The notes beneath the pieces are model-generated. The model had not been told where the DNA came from. It made no database searches and saw nothing but the letters and a program-made list of their open reading frames with translations. Shown here in pieces: positions 5,401-5,885 of a DNA stretch of 5,885 nucleotides. Source of the stretch: Thermoanaerobaculia bacterium (GTDB lineage Bacteria > Acidobacteriota > Thermoanaerobaculia > Gp7-AA8). Made by a program: the position numbers and the translations under genes. How positions within the stretch are numbered: position 1 is the first letter of the stretch; every line of letters begins with the position of its first letter. The stretch covers positions 1-5,885 of the forward strand of contig JADGOA010000236.1 in assembly GCA_017883215.1 (NCBI GenBank). Reading direction: 5' to 3'.

Positions 5401-5835
5401 ATGAAACGAGCATTGATTCCCATCGCGTTCGCAGCCGCGCTTGCCGGTTGCTCGACGGCGACCCAGAGCAGCGGTCCTGCCGTAGAGATGCACCTCACCG
5501 GCTCGAACCTGGAAGCGAATACGCTGTACTCCGCGGGGCCCATCGAGGCGGTGCTTCAGCTGACCGTCAACAACCCCACGGCCCAGCCGATCACCCTGCG
5601 TTCGCTCGAACTGCAGACGGTCGCGACGAACAGCTTCCAGTTGCGGAGCGAGACAGTGGTCAACAAGACCATTCCGCCCAATTCCGCTGCGACCTTGACG
5701 CTCTCGACGTGGGGTCGCTCGCGCGGCGGGCATCTGGCGGGTGAAGAGCCGATCACGATCCGCGGCAAGGGCTATTTCGACGCGCCGAGCGGAGGGTTCG
5801 TCAAGATTTTCGTGGACATGGTGGTCCCGCGGTGA
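5401..5835 (+). CDS. Small lipoprotein with LEA14/WHy-like beta-sandwich body
   Basis: A 144-residue protein with a clear lipoprotein signal: MKR, a hydrophobic stretch, then LAGC with Cys17 as the lipidation site. It is therefore probably anchored in the envelope facing the periplasm. The body, residues about 28-144, is rich in predicted beta strands. The segment LQLTVNNPTAQPITLRSLEL (about 57-76) has the strand-N-P-loop-strand pattern seen in LEA type 2 and WHy domains, where an early strand is followed by an Asn-Pro turn. A later strand pair ends in GFVKIFVDMVVP. WHy domains are linked to desiccation and stress tolerance in other organisms (family knowledge), but any role here is inference. 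The assignment rests on pattern resemblance only, so an unrelated immunoglobulin-like fold is possible. No Cys besides Cys17 and no catalytic motif was seen. Confidence 0.8.
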   Translation: MKRALIPIAFAAALAGCSTATQSSGPAVEMHLTGSNLEANTLYSAGPIEAVLQLTVNNPTAQPITLRSLELQTVATNSFQLRSETVVNKTIPPNSAATLTLSTWGRSRGGHLAGEEPITIRGKGYFDAPSGGFVKIFVDMVVPR

Positions 5836-5885
5836 TCTCGCTTTGCCAGTGTTCATGAGGCTCCAGTGGTGACCTCCTTCTCCCC
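5836..5885. other. Right-edge flank
   Basis: Fifty bases after the lipoprotein stop hold no terminator hairpin with a T-run and no supported gene start. An ATG at 5854 is closed by TGA after five codons. Confidence 0.4.

Noticed and set aside
5284..5856. Long minus-strand open frame opposite the small lipoprotein.
   Set aside because: It is Arg-rich shadow sequence typical of GC-rich DNA. The plus-strand gene has a strong ribosome binding site and a lipoprotein signal.

Overview
This GC-rich window (above 60% G+C by eye) looks like chromosomal DNA from a Gram-negative-type bacterium with an outer envelope. It encodes a lipid-anchored murein transglycosylase and a second small lipoprotein. 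Gene style and spacing would fit Acidobacteriota or a similar deep-branching phylum, but that placement is a low-confidence inference. No rRNA, tRNA, CRISPR array or intact insertion sequence is visible.

Layout. (1) Positions 1-2462, minus strand: a two-gene operon. A small GNAT-type N-acetyltransferase (2091-2462) is followed, with a 4-base stop/start overlap, by a large Slt70-like lytic transglycosylase lipoprotein whose C-terminus runs off the left edge. The transglycosylase runs continuously as 698 codons in one frame. (2) Positions 2463-2595: a divergent intergenic region with a good sigma70-like promoter reading right. The octamer ACTTTCGA occurs there three times, two of the copies abutting the -35 and -10 boxes. 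(3) Positions 2596-3564, plus strand: a XerC/XerD-like tyrosine recombinase that keeps R, H, R, H and Y of the active site but has Arg in place of the catalytic Lys. It also has an extra segment before the catalytic core and an atypical C-terminal tail. (4) Positions 3565-3875: a gene-free stretch packed with palindromes, including a 72-base double-hairpin element. (5) Positions 3876-5276, plus strand: a dicarboxylate/amino acid:cation symporter (DAACS, DctA/GltP type) with an extra, Ala-rich, roughly 55-residue loop and a start that looks leaderless. (6) Positions 5401-5835, plus strand: a small lipoprotein with a strong ribosome binding site and a beta-rich body resembling LEA14/WHy-type domains.

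Functional links. The transglycosylase, the small lipoprotein and the symporter all act at the cell envelope, but nothing in the sequence ties them to one pathway. The acetyltransferase and transglycosylase are very probably co-transcribed and translationally coupled. The recombinase is probably transcribed alone. The most unusual signals are the double-hairpin element, whose two halves differ by a compensatory base-pair change, the Lys-to-Arg change in the recombinase, and the repeated octamer in its promoter. No clearly new multi-gene system is evident.
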